The notes under the pieces are model-generated. The model ran no database searches, was not told the origin of the DNA, and saw nothing but the letters and a program-made list of their open reading frames with translations. DNA of 64,000 nt from Calliopum simillimum (lineage: Eukaryota; Arthropoda; Insecta; Diptera; Lauxaniidae), in contig OX638368.1 in NCBI GenBank assembly GCA_951812925.1, positions 159,636,492 to 159,700,491 on the forward strand, given 5' to 3'. Below are positions 33,014-43,300 of the stretch, in pieces. The first letter of the stretch is position 1. The number at the start of each line of letters is the position of its first letter. Both the position numbers and the translations under genes were made by a program.

Positions 33014-33809
33014 AACTAGTAAGGGTATTACCTTTGGCCTGGCCAAACATTAAATACCCTACACAGCAGTATTTTGAAAATTTTGCTTATATGGGAGGTG
33101 CCACGGCCTCTTGTCCGACTTCACCCAGTTTTTCCTCAGAGTTTGAATTTATAGTTCTTAGTATTAGAGTGAAATTTGGTTGGATTATCTCAAAAAATGT
33201 TTTCCGTATAGCGTTTTGAACCTTTTGCTTATATGGGAGGTGCCACGCCCTCTTGTCCGATTTTATCCAGTTTTCGCTTAAAGCTTGCATTTATAATTCT
33301 TAGTGAAGGAGTAAAATTTAGTTCGATTATCTCAAAAAACGTTTTCAGCATAGTGTTTTGAACCTTCTGCTTATATGAGAGGTGCCACGCCCTCTTGTCC
33401 GAATTCGCCCAGATTTTGTTCAGAGCTTGCGCTTACAATTCGTAGTATTTATGTGTATTTTGGTTGCATTATCGTGAAAAATACTCAAAAAGTTGCATTT
33501 TGAATATATTTTTTGTATGGGCGGTAGGCGTGTCCGTTGACCGATTTTGCTAATTTTCAATCCCCCGAGATAACTTTGACGACAAAGGCTGTGCACCAAA
33601 TATCATTGAATAATCTTGCTTAGTTTTCCCAAAAAGTGTATTTCCACACACAGGCAGCTAGCCAGCCAGACAGACGGACATGGCTATATCGACTCAGGAG
33701 GTGACGCTGATCAAGAATATATATATACTTTTCTATATCTGCCACGCTTCCTTCTCTGCGTTACAAACGGAAGGACAAAGTGAATATACCCTGGGTGTAG
33801 GGTATAAAA
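33014..33809 (+). repeat. GCCACGCCC dispersed repeat family, longest copy
   Basis: Starts ACTAGTAAGGGTATTACC, then AAATACCCTACACAGCAGTA, then four tandem-like blocks of about 155 bp with GCTTATATGGGAGGTGCCAC. It ends with CAGACAGACGGACATGGCTA, GGTGACGCTGATCAAGAATA and TACCCTGGGTGTAGGGTATA. The end cassette resembles one widespread in fly repeats (recalled, not searched). The termini are not inverted repeats, so the transposition class is open. Confidence 0.75.
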
Positions 33810-34229
33810 AGACAAATTTATTTCCAAAGCTTACCGCTTTCTTTCTTTTCTTTTTCTTTGTTTTTCCGCTGTTTTTGAAAATTCTTTATTTCCAAAATTT
33901 GATGCACCTTTGGATTCAGTTTCAAACGCTTTCGTTGCTGATGAATTGCAAATTGAATTCTGGCAAAACAAAGTTTTTTATTTCTTTCACTTTCTTTTAT
34001 TTGTTTTGCTGTTTTTTTTAATTTTTTTTTTTTTTTATTCAGATGAATATTTTTTTTTATTTTCCTCACTTGGTTTTTTTTCATTTTCCCCACAGGGTTT
34101 TCTTTTTCTTTGTTTTTTTTTTTTTTTTTTCTTTTATTATTTTTTATTTCGTTGTTTATTTCCCTTGCTTTGATAAGCCACTTGAATAACCAAACTTCAC
34201 AATCAAACAATCGAAAAAGTTAAAAAGTA
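33810..34229. other. T-rich low-complexity stretch
   Basis: Long runs of T with C/A interruptions produce open frames on both strands (for example the Lys-rich 34210-33818 minus frame). Composition explains them. Confidence 0.6.
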
Positions 34230-35086
34230 GAGTAAGTTAGGGTAATGTGGTTCACCCTTTTATTTCCCATATATTACAATTCTGGTTGTTTGTGCATATT
34301 AAAGCTCGAAAAACATATTTTTTACGCTCTTCGGCTTTTCTGTTATGCTCCTTACACGTGTGCAATTTCTTAATATAAGCTGTGATGTCAAATTGACTTT
34401 CTTTGGTACATACTGAATAGCTAAATAATTTCCTTAGAACTCTGTTTTCTAAAATTCAAATAACTCTAATGCATTTGTGGAGCTATTATTCAACGAAAAA
34501 ATGCATAAGTACGTCTGATTTTACATTGCTTTTATATATTTAATGATTATTTCAAAAAAGTGATGTTTTCGGGTAATGTGACCTACCCCATATTATTTAA
34601 TGCTGATTACTATTACACCTTAAAAAGCTAATTACTTATGTGGGATACCCGGGTTTGAGTAATATGGTGCACTATTTTACGTATGATTCGGTATTCCTTA
34701 TGACTTATTCATTTGTTAGTATGAATTTGGTTTATCTCACTAAAAAATATTCTTTAATAAGCCTTTACAGCTATTGTATAGCAATTATAATCTAAAATAA
34801 TACAACTCAACTTTTAGTCAACAAAAGTTGCGAATAACGGAATTACTTTAGGAAATGGACAGGGTGATCCACATTACCCAACACTTTTCTATTTCAACTA
34901 TTTTTAGGTACTGTCAATTTATCTGGCCTCACGCTTGAAGAAGTTAATATTTTAGTTTATAAATTATATAATAGTAAAAACAATAGAATAACTAATACTA
35001 ATTAATTAACCAAACTAACCATTACCATTACTTTGGTAGAAATTGGCGAAAAAGAAAAAAGGTAACCACATTACCCGAACTTACTC
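34230..35086. mobile_element. TA-flanked TIR element with GGGTAATGTGGT ends (857 bp)
   Basis: Ends GAGTAAGTTAGGGTAATGTG and (inverted) GAGTAAGTTCGGGTAATGTG, with TA at 34228-34229 and 35087-35088. Internal GGGTAATGTGACC and ATCCACATTACCC words repeat the terminal motif. No transposase. Confidence 0.8.
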
Positions 35087-35334
35087 TATTAACAAAAAAA
35101 TTTTTGCAGCCAAAAAACACACTTTTATTATTTTAAGCTTGAATCAGCGTTGCCACCTTGTGAAAATGGCATAATATGAATATGCCATAATATTCGACAA
35201 CATAACTATCCCCCGACAATTTAGTCTGATGGATCTGTAGTTAATTAATTAATTAATCGCTGGTGTGTACAATTTGGTTTATCAAATTTTGCTCGCGGAG
35301 AACTATTGGAGAGTGGTTATTTCTTATGGGGCGT
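35087..35334. other. No gene
   Basis: Noncoding, with an AATTAATTAATTAAT run at about 35240 and an ATATGCCATAAT/ATGGCATAATAT mini-palindrome at about 35168-35195. Confidence 0.4.
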
Positions 35335-36161
35335 AAATAAACCCTATGTAACGCTATTTTGCAAGATATAGCGAACCGATTTTAATAATTTTTTTTTTTT
35401 AAACTTTTTACGGGTGCTAAGGAACAAAATTGCCAACTCAATATTTTCATTATTTTTGGACTTTTAACGATATTTCAGGTGTTTTTAAAAAACTTCCAAA
35501 ATATCGGTTAATGTCCAAAATTATCGAAATACACCAAAGAAATCGGTAAAAGCCCAAATGTATCGATCGGAAAACATCTAAAAAAATCGGCAAAAATCTA
35601 AAAGTATAAAAGAACATCTAAAGTATAGGTAAAAGTCCAAATATAACGAAAAACATCCAAAATATCGGTAATAGTCCAAAAGTTTCGGAAAATTTTGAGA
35701 TACATCTGAAATATCGGTAAAGGTCCAAAAATGTCAAAAAACATCCTAAAATCGGTAAAAGTCCAAAAGTATTGGAAAACATCGAAGAAATAATAATAAT
35801 AATACTTGATTGTTATTATTATGAATAAGTTCTACGCGAACGATTCAAATCGATAAATACTATATATAGAAAAATCAGTAAAAGTCCAAATAAAGCGAAA
35901 AAGATCCAATATATCGAAAGAAGTTCAAGAGTTTCGAAAAATAGTGAAATTAAAAAAAAAAATTCGAAAAACCTACAAAATATTAGTAAAAGTCCAAAAA
36001 TGACGGAAAACATCCTAAATATCGGTAAAAGCCATAAATTATTGGAAAACATTGAAGAAATCGGCGAAAGTCCAAATACATACATCGAAAAATATTCAAT
36101 GTATCGAAAAGGGTCCAAAAGTTTCGGAAAATATTGAAACACAACGAATAAATCGGTAAAG
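35335..36161. repeat. Minisatellite element: left end plus minisatellite
   Basis: Begins with the inverted counterpart of 49800-49925 (CCCTATGTAACGCTATTTTG, then GAACCGATTTTAATAATT), then the ATCGGTAAAAGTCC minisatellite from about 35455. Its last 258 bp (35904-36161) are nearly identical to 39188-39442. Confidence 0.75.
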
Positions 36162-36689
36162 AGAAACATGAAGAAAAAACGGCTCTAGTCGGTTTTTTGA
36201 AATGTAGTACCGATTCAAATTCATATAAAAAATTATATGCAGAAAACTTCAAAATCTCTTACTGAAAACGAATTTCAAAAGTGTAATTGTCGAGTTGTAG
36301 TTTTATACCCGTCGCGACGGTGTGTAGTTTGAAAGTGCTCTCAAAATTTAATTTCAAACTAAAACCAAGCAAAATTTCCAACAGTGCTGTTAATATAGAA
36401 AGGTTCGATGAGGAATTTTAAAGGACAAGAATCATTAACATAAAGGGGAGTATGGGATAAAGTGGGAAATTTTTTTTTAAGCTACATAAAATGAACAAAA
36501 CTCTTATTTTTTCATGTTTCAACTTCCTATAGTAATGAAAATTAAATAACCTATTTTTTTACCAAAGGAATGAACCGAAAATATGGATTTTCTGTTGAGT
36601 ACAACGCTTTGACCGAAGATGCCCAAAATGGCAAAAATTAAAAATCGTGGGGGAAGTGGGAAACTTTCAAAAACTCATTAAATAATACC
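36162..36689. other. Noncoding; possible pogo-type terminus
   Basis: AAGGGGAGTATGGGATAAAG at 36440 and GGGGGAAGTGGGAAACTTTC at 36651 resemble element-end words. They may be the terminal region of the pogo-like relic that follows on the minus strand. Confidence 0.35.
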
Positions 36690-36900
36690 AGGCAAATGAG
36701 AATAGGGCATAATACCATATTCCCACTTGCCTGGTTAACCAGCCGAAAATCAGAAAATCTAATTATTGATTGATCTAATTATTTAAAAACTATCTAATCT
36801 TTTCCATACAAATCGAAAAGCTTTTTATATGGAAAACTATCCTGGTTACTGCTTAATCAGCATTCATCTGGTTAACCAGGCAAGTGGAAATAGGGTATTA
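36690..36900. repeat. Short hairpin MITE, CTTGCCTGGTTAACCAG ends
   Basis: TTCCCACTTGCCTGGTTAAC at 36720 is answered by GTTAACCAGGCAAGTGGAAA at about 36871. A one-sided copy, CCCACTTGCCTGGTTAACC, is at 63408. Confidence 0.65.
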
Positions 36901-37025
36901 GGCAGATTTGATACTTAACGACACATATGAAAAAAAAAAAAAAATAATTTTGCTGGAAAAAATTAAATGAAAAAACATGTTTAAAAAAACTGGTGAAATT
37001 GTAGTTTATTCGTCCTTCTGTGAGA

Positions 37026-37695
37026 TTAACGCATTTCAAGTGAAATGGACGTTGACAATGTCATGATTTCAGGCATAAGTTCCATGCAAACGGTACAAAT
37101 ATCACGATCTTCATCAGAGCTAAAACTTCTTTGTTTCTTCTTTGGCGCTTTCTTTGCGGGTGGTGCTTTTTTTGCTTCTGGTACTCTATTTTTTTGTGAT
37201 TCGTTTCCCTCTTTCTTCCGTTTATTTGCTAAACGTTTCTCAGCTGCTTTATGCAACTCGCTTAGCTTTTCCGGAGTTGTTAAAACGGCGCTTTTCATGG
37301 CTTTCCGACCTTTACTAGATTTCTGTTTTGTTTGGCCAATTTTCAATGGACCGGCTGCCTTCACGCCACACGAACTTGATCTTGAAGTTGTGGCGACTTC
37401 TTTAAAAGAACCAGTCGGAGTTTCTTCGTCCACAACAAGAAGAACACGGTCAGTATCTTTTACCAATATTTCGGCTCCTGGGTCAGCTCTAGCAGTTTTG
37501 ATGATTGATGGTGTAGCTGCTTCATCCAAGTATTCTTCAACTATCGGTGGTAAATGGTGCAGATCAAAGTGTTCCCACTAACATGCGCCTTTTGCCATGC
37601 AGTGTGTTTTTCCACAAAAGCGAGCCTTAACTGGCCAGAATTCACCATTGTCCAAAGGCTGTATTCTATGTGTGCAGTGAGGTGGGAATGTCAGC
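37026..37695 (-). pseudogene. Pogo/jerky-type DDE transposase, C-terminal relic
   Basis: Minus strand from 37695: MLTFPPHCTHRIQPLD, the hallmark near the end of the pogo/CENP-B-like DDE domain, followed by GEFWPVKARF. A stop (TAG at about 37578) and a jump follow, then an open 167-codon frame (37529-37026). That frame has EILVKDTD, a basic SKGRKAMKSAVLTTPEKLSE region, a KKAPPAKKAPKKK stretch, an acidic SSDEDRD and DICTVCMEL. The last resembles the first cysteines of the PHD-like finger at the end of such proteins, cut short here. The catalytic N-terminal part is absent: a Harbinger-type element begins 14 bp upstream of the relic at 37709. Confidence 0.7.
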
Positions 37696-37708
37696 ATTTA
37701 TGTACTTA

Positions 37709-38674
37709 GAGCCTGTGCCAAATCGAAACTTTTACCTTAAGCAAATAGGGGTGAGCAAAAATTTAACTCTAGTGACTAAAATTTCTACTTTTGCTGTGCC
37801 AAATGGATTACAATTTCTGACAGATTCAATTTTTGACGTTTCAGAAACGAACTTTTTTTACATTTGTTTTGCACACTTTTAAGCAATCGCAGAAAATAAA
37901 TACGTCAAAAAAATTTAAAATCTAATTAAAATTAATATGCTGAGGGACCTGAGTCAGCAAATGATACAATTTTGGAGATCATTATTAATGAAAGAAGCCT
38001 GATTCAAGGTGTCAAATGAAGTATGTTTTGTGGAACTATTAAAAATAAAAAATTGGCCATCTATCGATAATGTTTTCATTCTTTATTAAAGTACACCATT
38101 ATGGGAGTTTATTCCCTAAAAATAATATTGTCCAAATGTAAGCCCTAGCGGTTACGGTATTAATTTATTCAAACGCTGAATTTTTTTTTATGATGGCTCC
38201 GCAGGTAGACTGATGACTGCCATTTCGTGATGGATATTTTCTATAAAATGCGCCAGAGAAGTTAGTCTTTTAGCGTAACCTTTAGGTTTGAGATAGACCC
38301 GAATAGTCATAAACGCCCTCATGAAGCACAACTTGTTGTTGGAAGTCTAAATAACCACCGGTGCAATATGGCCACGCTGCACTATTCCATATTTTATAAA
38401 TTTACTTTGTAGGATGTGTATACATAACAATAAACAAAGTTCAAGTTATTTATTGAGACAAAAGGTACAATAAATAAATAAATGTTTTTTCAAACAAATA
38501 AAAATTTTTAATTTGAATTTTGTTTGTTTTCAATTTCGATTGTCAAAATTTTCAGTAGCCTCTGGGCTAGTACAAATTTTGACACAACAATTTCACCTCA
38601 TATGCTTCAAAATTTGTATTTGGAACGTCAGAATTTGTATAGGTGAGGGAAATGTTTTCGATTGGCACAGGCCC
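37709..38674. mobile_element. PIF/Harbinger-type element (966 bp, no transposase)
   Basis: Ends GAGCCTGTGCCAAATCGAAA and (inverted) GGGCCTGTGCCAATCGAAAA, with TTA at 37706-37708 and 38675-38677, the TWA duplication expected for PIF/Harbinger. Subterminal CAAAATTT and GTCAGAATTTG words. Short open frames inside are not convincing. Confidence 0.75.
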
Positions 38675-38677
38675 TTA

Positions 38678-38945
38678 ATATACAACACTTATTTGGATCA
38701 GATTTATCTTAATTTTAAAACCACAAACAATTCAATAACAAAAAATGCGATAAAAATTAAAGGCTTATAAACTAATCACAGTAAACTCCCCCATTTAGTG
38801 TTATAAAACAATAAATTTCTATGTACTGATAACAAATTAAAATAAAATAAAACCAATGAAACAGTGAAAACAGTGAAACCAAAGAAAATTTAAATCGCAA
38901 TCATCTGGTTGCTGCTCATCAACAACAACAGCAACAAAAACAAAA
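38678..38945 (+). promoter_or_regulatory. Probable 5' UTR/promoter region of the membrane-protein exon
   Basis: CAACAACAACAGCAACAAAA directly before the ATG at 38946 is typical of fly 5' leaders. No clear TATA box; a promoter position is not resolvable. Confidence 0.35.
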
Positions 38946-39188
38946 ATGTACCCTCCAACACATGCAAAGGTGCCACCAGTTCGACCACATTCAAGCCTCT
39001 CAACTGACGAACATCACCATCGCATCAAAGACACAAACCTCAGTCGACGACGGAAACGAACGTCAAACACTTTGTTGACGCTTGGTGGATTTTGTATTTT
39101 TCTCTTCGTTTTATGCGCCTTCCTGCTAGGGGCGCTGGTATACGTGGGAAGGCAAATTGTCATTGAAAAGTCAAATCGATTGACAGCC
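38946..39188 (+). CDS. First exon of a single-pass (type II) membrane protein, interrupted
   Basis: ATG at 38946 in a good context. The N-terminus is hydrophilic and basic (LSTDEHHHRIKDTNLSRRRK), then a strong membrane helix (LLTLGGFCIFLFVLCAFLLG, about residues 43-66) followed by YVGRQIVIEKSNR. Basic residues before one helix and no signal cleavage site suggest a type II topology, as in membrane peptidases, but the family is not recognised. At about 39188 the sequence changes abruptly to the minisatellite. The reading frame stays open to a stop at 39417-39419, which would add about 77 repeat-encoded residues. No strong splice donor lies at the end of the unique part. Either a weak internal GT is used or the gene has been disrupted by the repeat. 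Confidence 0.6.
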
Positions 39189-39505
39189 CAATATATCGAA
39201 AGAAGTTCAAGAGTTTCGAAAAATAGTGAAATTAAAAAAAAAAATTCGAAAAACCTACAATATATTAGTAAAAGTCCAAAAATGACGGAAAACATCCTAA
39301 ATATCGGTAAAAGCCATAAATTATTGGAAAACATTGAAGAAATCAGCGAAAGTCCAAATACATATATCGAAAAATATTCAATGTATCGAAAAGGGTCCAA
39401 AAGTTTCGGAAAATATTGAAACACAACGAATAAATCGGTAAAGTCCAAGTTTATAGAAAAACATCCAAAATATCGGTTAAAGTCCAAAAATGTCGAGAAA
39501 CATCC
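39188..39505. repeat. Minisatellite with 255-bp direct duplication of 35904-36161
   Basis: 39188-39442 differs from 35904-36161 at only a handful of bases. The following minisatellite unit (CATCCTATA) is the insertion point of the LTR retrotransposon; the array resumes at 49744 as TATCGGTAAAA. Confidence 0.88.
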
Positions 39506-39509
39506 TATA
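39506..39509. repeat. Target site duplication TATA (left)
   Basis: TATA before LTR 1 and again at 49740-49743 after LTR 3. The uninterrupted minisatellite word CATCCTATATATCGG (seen at about 232) is restored if one copy is removed, so the whole tandem array occupies a single insertion site. Confidence 0.88.
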
Positions 39510-39855
39510 TGTAGGATGATGTATAATAGTTATGAAGTATAATTGCGAAGTATAGATTTTATTTGCTCATGAACGGTATACTAAAGCAAGTATATGTAAA
39601 AGAATAAGAATAACCGTTTTAGTACATCGTACGACTTAGCTAGCTAGCATATAGACATATAAAAGAAAATAACGTTTTGAGTTGTGCAGAGTTAAGATCA
39701 CGCAGCTAAGTCGATAAGATTTCTGTTAAACTTTTCTATAATTTTTATTAATCATAAATTACTTGTATTAATATTTTTCAAATACCTTTTTCTAATTAAA
39801 TTGAATTAAAAACTATGTGCGCGTTTTCTTGCCTTCGGGATTAAAATAATCTACA
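39510..39855 (+). repeat. LTR 1 (346 bp)
   Basis: TGTAGGATGATG...CTACA with TGT..ACA ends. A TATA box, TATAAAAG, is at 39658-39665. Identical to LTR 2 over the stretches compared. Confidence 0.97.
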
Positions 39856-39873
39856 TGGTGTCAGAAGTGCTCG
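39856..39873 (+). promoter_or_regulatory. Primer binding site, probably for tRNA-Leu
   Basis: TGGTGTCAGAAGTG directly after the LTR complements ...CACTTCTGACACCA, the 3' end I recall for animal leucine tRNAs. The match weakens after 14 bases. The same site follows LTR 2 at 44798. Confidence 0.65.
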
Positions 39874-40391
39874 GAATATAAAAAAAAAAAATAAATAAAT
39901 TTCCTAACTACAAAAGGAATATCGCTTGATTAAATCACGAAGCGCGAGTGAATTAACATTATTAAAATTATTCTTTACTTAAAAAAAAAAATGGAAGTAC
40001 ATAAAGTTGCTAAGTGAAAAAAAAAAGAAATACAAATTTGAAGAACATAAAATTGCTAAGTGGGGAAAAAAAAAAATTAAATAAAAATTTGTATACGTAG
40101 AAACGTAGATCTGCATAGTTACAAGCTTCAAAAATCAAAAAAAAAAAAAAAAAAATTTTGTGAAATACAGTTTCAGAAGCTATGTACTTGCAAAGAGTGG
40201 TTTAAGCATACAAATATTCTATATTAGCAAGTATATAGAAGAGTGGTAAGATCTTTCTATTTTTCTTTACTCAACGAAATATGCTCTAAAAAAGAAACAT
40301 TGACTATGTTCGTCACACTAAAAATATATTGAAGAGTTTCAATTAAATAATCAAAGGAAATATAATTTTTGTTACGATTTCATATGTTTAA
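39874..40391 (+). other. Untranslated leader of copy 1
   Basis: A-rich, with long poly-A runs and no long frame. The equivalent in copy 2 is 44816-45333, with one base substitution near 45200 (T to C) and small poly-A changes near 44922. Confidence 0.7.
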
Positions 40392-43300
40392 ATGAGTGAA
40401 AATAAGTTGAGCGCGCTAACAACAAGAGAGTTGCAGGCTTTATTAAGAAACCGTGGGCTTCCTGTTTGGTATAATTTAAAGACAGATTTAATTGAAAGAC
40501 TTAAAAACGCGATTTTAAAAGAAAGTGAAATGGGTGATCAATTGCAAAGTACAGAATATTTACCTAGTGAAATCGGAAGGAAAAGACAATCCTCAGAGGG
40601 TCAAATGGACATTGAAAGCGAAGAACTACTAAATCAAACAAAAAATTTGATGTCAAGTGAAAAGAACGTTAACGAAACGCAAGAAATTGGAAAGGCTAAG
40701 AACATTTTTGATAAGACTGTAAGTGAAAATAGTAAAGGCAAAGTATCGGAAGAGCAAAGTCAAGACAGTAAAAACAGTGCCGAAAAGCAAACAAGTGAAA
40801 ATAGTGCAACTTCTAACGCTATTAGTAAAGAAATAATGACTGATAATAAAGAACCATTACAAAATTGTTTTCAATTTAAAGACGTTGAAGAATCCCTTGA
40901 TAAGTTCAGTGGCGAATCGGGAAAAAATGTTAACGCTTGGTTAAGGGACTTTGAAGATGTCTCTACGGTTTGTGGTTAGGCCGATGTCCAAAAATATTTG
41001 TATTCTCGTCGATTATCAATAGGCGCAGCAAGATTGGCTTTAGAGTCTGAGGCAGGAATAACCACTTGGAATGCTCTAAAAGAACTTTTGAAAAGGGAGT
41101 TTGGAGAAAAATGTCTAGAAAATGTTCATAAAATATTAGAAACGACAAAAAAGAGCGCAAATGAAACTATGCTTGAGTATTTGTATAAAATGAAAAAAGT
41201 TGCTATGAGTGGTAATGTCGAAACTCTTCATTTGCTCAGCTACATTATATCCGGAATTCCAGATGATCCTATCAATAAAAGCATTTTATATCAAGCAACC
41301 AATCTAGATGAGCTCAAGGAATATTTGAAAGCATACGAACGAATGAAAGGCGATCAGAATCAAATTAGGAACTTGAAGGCTATTACAGGTTTTCAAAGGG
41401 AAAGAAATGTAACGAACCAAAGGTGTAGAAATTGTGGTGCTTTATCTCATGATAGTCTGTCCTGTCCCAACAAAGCGAAAGGTATGCGTTGCTTCCGATG
41501 TAACGAATTTGGACACATCGCTTCAAAGTGTCCAAAAGAATTAGTAACAAGCGATAAGACAACTAATGACAAAGTAGCTAACGTAAATTTGATTCAGTTG
41601 CCTAACATTAGTACCCCTATTATTATAGGCGAGCACAATTATTGCGCCCTGATAGATACAGGCAGCGATATTTGTATAATAAGACATAAAGTTTGCGAAG
41701 ATTTAAAAATTGATAGTTTGGAGCAGCCAGCAACAACAGTATCAGGTTTGGGCGTGGAAATTAGATCAACAATGGGTGCAACAGTTATTGAAGCCGAAAT
41801 AGATTCGGAAAAATATAAAATACTATGCCACATAGTTCCGGATTCATGGATCTCATGTAATGTACTGCTAGGGAAAAGCTTTTTGAAAGATGTTACCCTA
41901 GTCGTTGAGAATGGAGAGCCGAAAATTTACAAAAGTTATGACACACAAAATCCGTTAGCAAAGGTCTATCTTGTTAATTGCAAAGAGTTTCCCCTTAAAG
42001 AAGAGTTAAGCAGCATTCAAAATTCAGAGAGCAGAAAAGAAATCGAAGAAATGTTGACGAGTTATACTCCAGAGCGTCCAGAAACCTCATGTGTCAAAAT
42101 GGAAATTATTCTAGAAGACAGTAAACCAATACATCAAAAACCAAGAAGGTTGGCACCACTAGAGAAGGAAGCTGTAAATAAGCAAATTTTTGAGTGGCTA
42201 GAGGAAGGTGTTATTCAAAGCTCTCAGTCAGAATATTCCAGTCCTATCGTACTAGTTCGTAAAAAGAATGGATCCTTGAGGATATGTGTTGATTATCGAC
42301 AGCTTAATAAAAAGATAATCCGTGATCGATTTCCGTTGCCAAATATTGAGGAAGTTTTGGAGGGTCTGTACGAAGCTTCGGTTTTCACAACTTTAGATTT
42401 GAAGAATGGGTTTTTTCATGTTGATATAGAGCCAAAAAGTCAAAAGTATACGGCTTTTGTGACTCCTGACGGTCATTACGAATTTAAGAAAGTCCCTTTT
42501 GGCCTATGCAACTCACCTTCAGTATTTCAACGATATGTGAATACCGTATTTCAAGAACGAATAAGAGATGGTACTCTTTTAGTGTACATGGATGACTTAA
42601 TAATACCATCGCGAGATGAGAAGGAAAACATAAAAGCACTTAAAATAGTTCTTGATATAGCCAAAAGAAATGGGTTAACTTTTAATTGGAGCAAATGTGC
42701 TTTTCTAAAAAATGAAGTAACGTTCCTGGGTCACATTGTGAGCAGTGGAAACATTAGACCTTCAGAAGAAAAATTAAGTGCTGTGAAAAATTTTCCAACA
42801 CCAAAGAATTTAAAGGACGTTATGCGGTTCCTGGGGCTAACAGTACCATCAGTACCATCCCGTTTTTTATTTAAGTTTTAAGACTTCTGCTGCGGAGAAG
42901 AATTATCCAAGCTACGATTTAGAAGTTTTGGCAATCATTAAATCTTTGAGAAAGCTACGTGTTTATTTATTGGGAATGAAATTTGAAATTTATACAGACT
43001 GCAAAGCTTTTAAGTTAACAATGGCAAAGAAATCATTAAATAGCCGTATTGCCCATTGGAGGAGTATCACTGTATTATTCAGCATAGGGCGGGAACTTCG
43101 ATGAAGCATGTGGATGCTCTCAGCAGATATCCAGCATCCGTGTATACAGTTGAAGATGGTTCATTACAGCTGCTAAAAAGAGCGCAGGCAAAAGATCAAA
43201 CTTGTAATCTAATTTTAAAATTACTTGAAAAGGGACAGTATGAGGACTTTTTGCAAAGAAATGGAGTTCTGTACAAATTTGTTGAAGGCGCCTATTTATT

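Noticed and set aside
33818..34210. 130-codon Lys-rich minus frame and Phe-rich plus frames
   Set aside because: They are produced by long T runs with no domain, and both strands are open for compositional reasons.
37045..37581. 178-codon plus-strand frame
   Set aside because: It is the opposite strand of the pogo-type transposase relic, which has recognisable motifs on the minus strand.
39014..39487. 157-codon minus-strand frame opposite the membrane-protein exon
   Set aside because: It reads the minisatellite complement (Phe/Tyr/Leu-rich, as at 35819-36252 and 238-831) and overlaps a better-supported exon.
40963..41160. Short frames opposite the retrotransposon genes (also 43916-44134, 44209-44400 and copy-2 equivalents)
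   Set aside because: Antisense shadows of Gag-Pol with no independent support.
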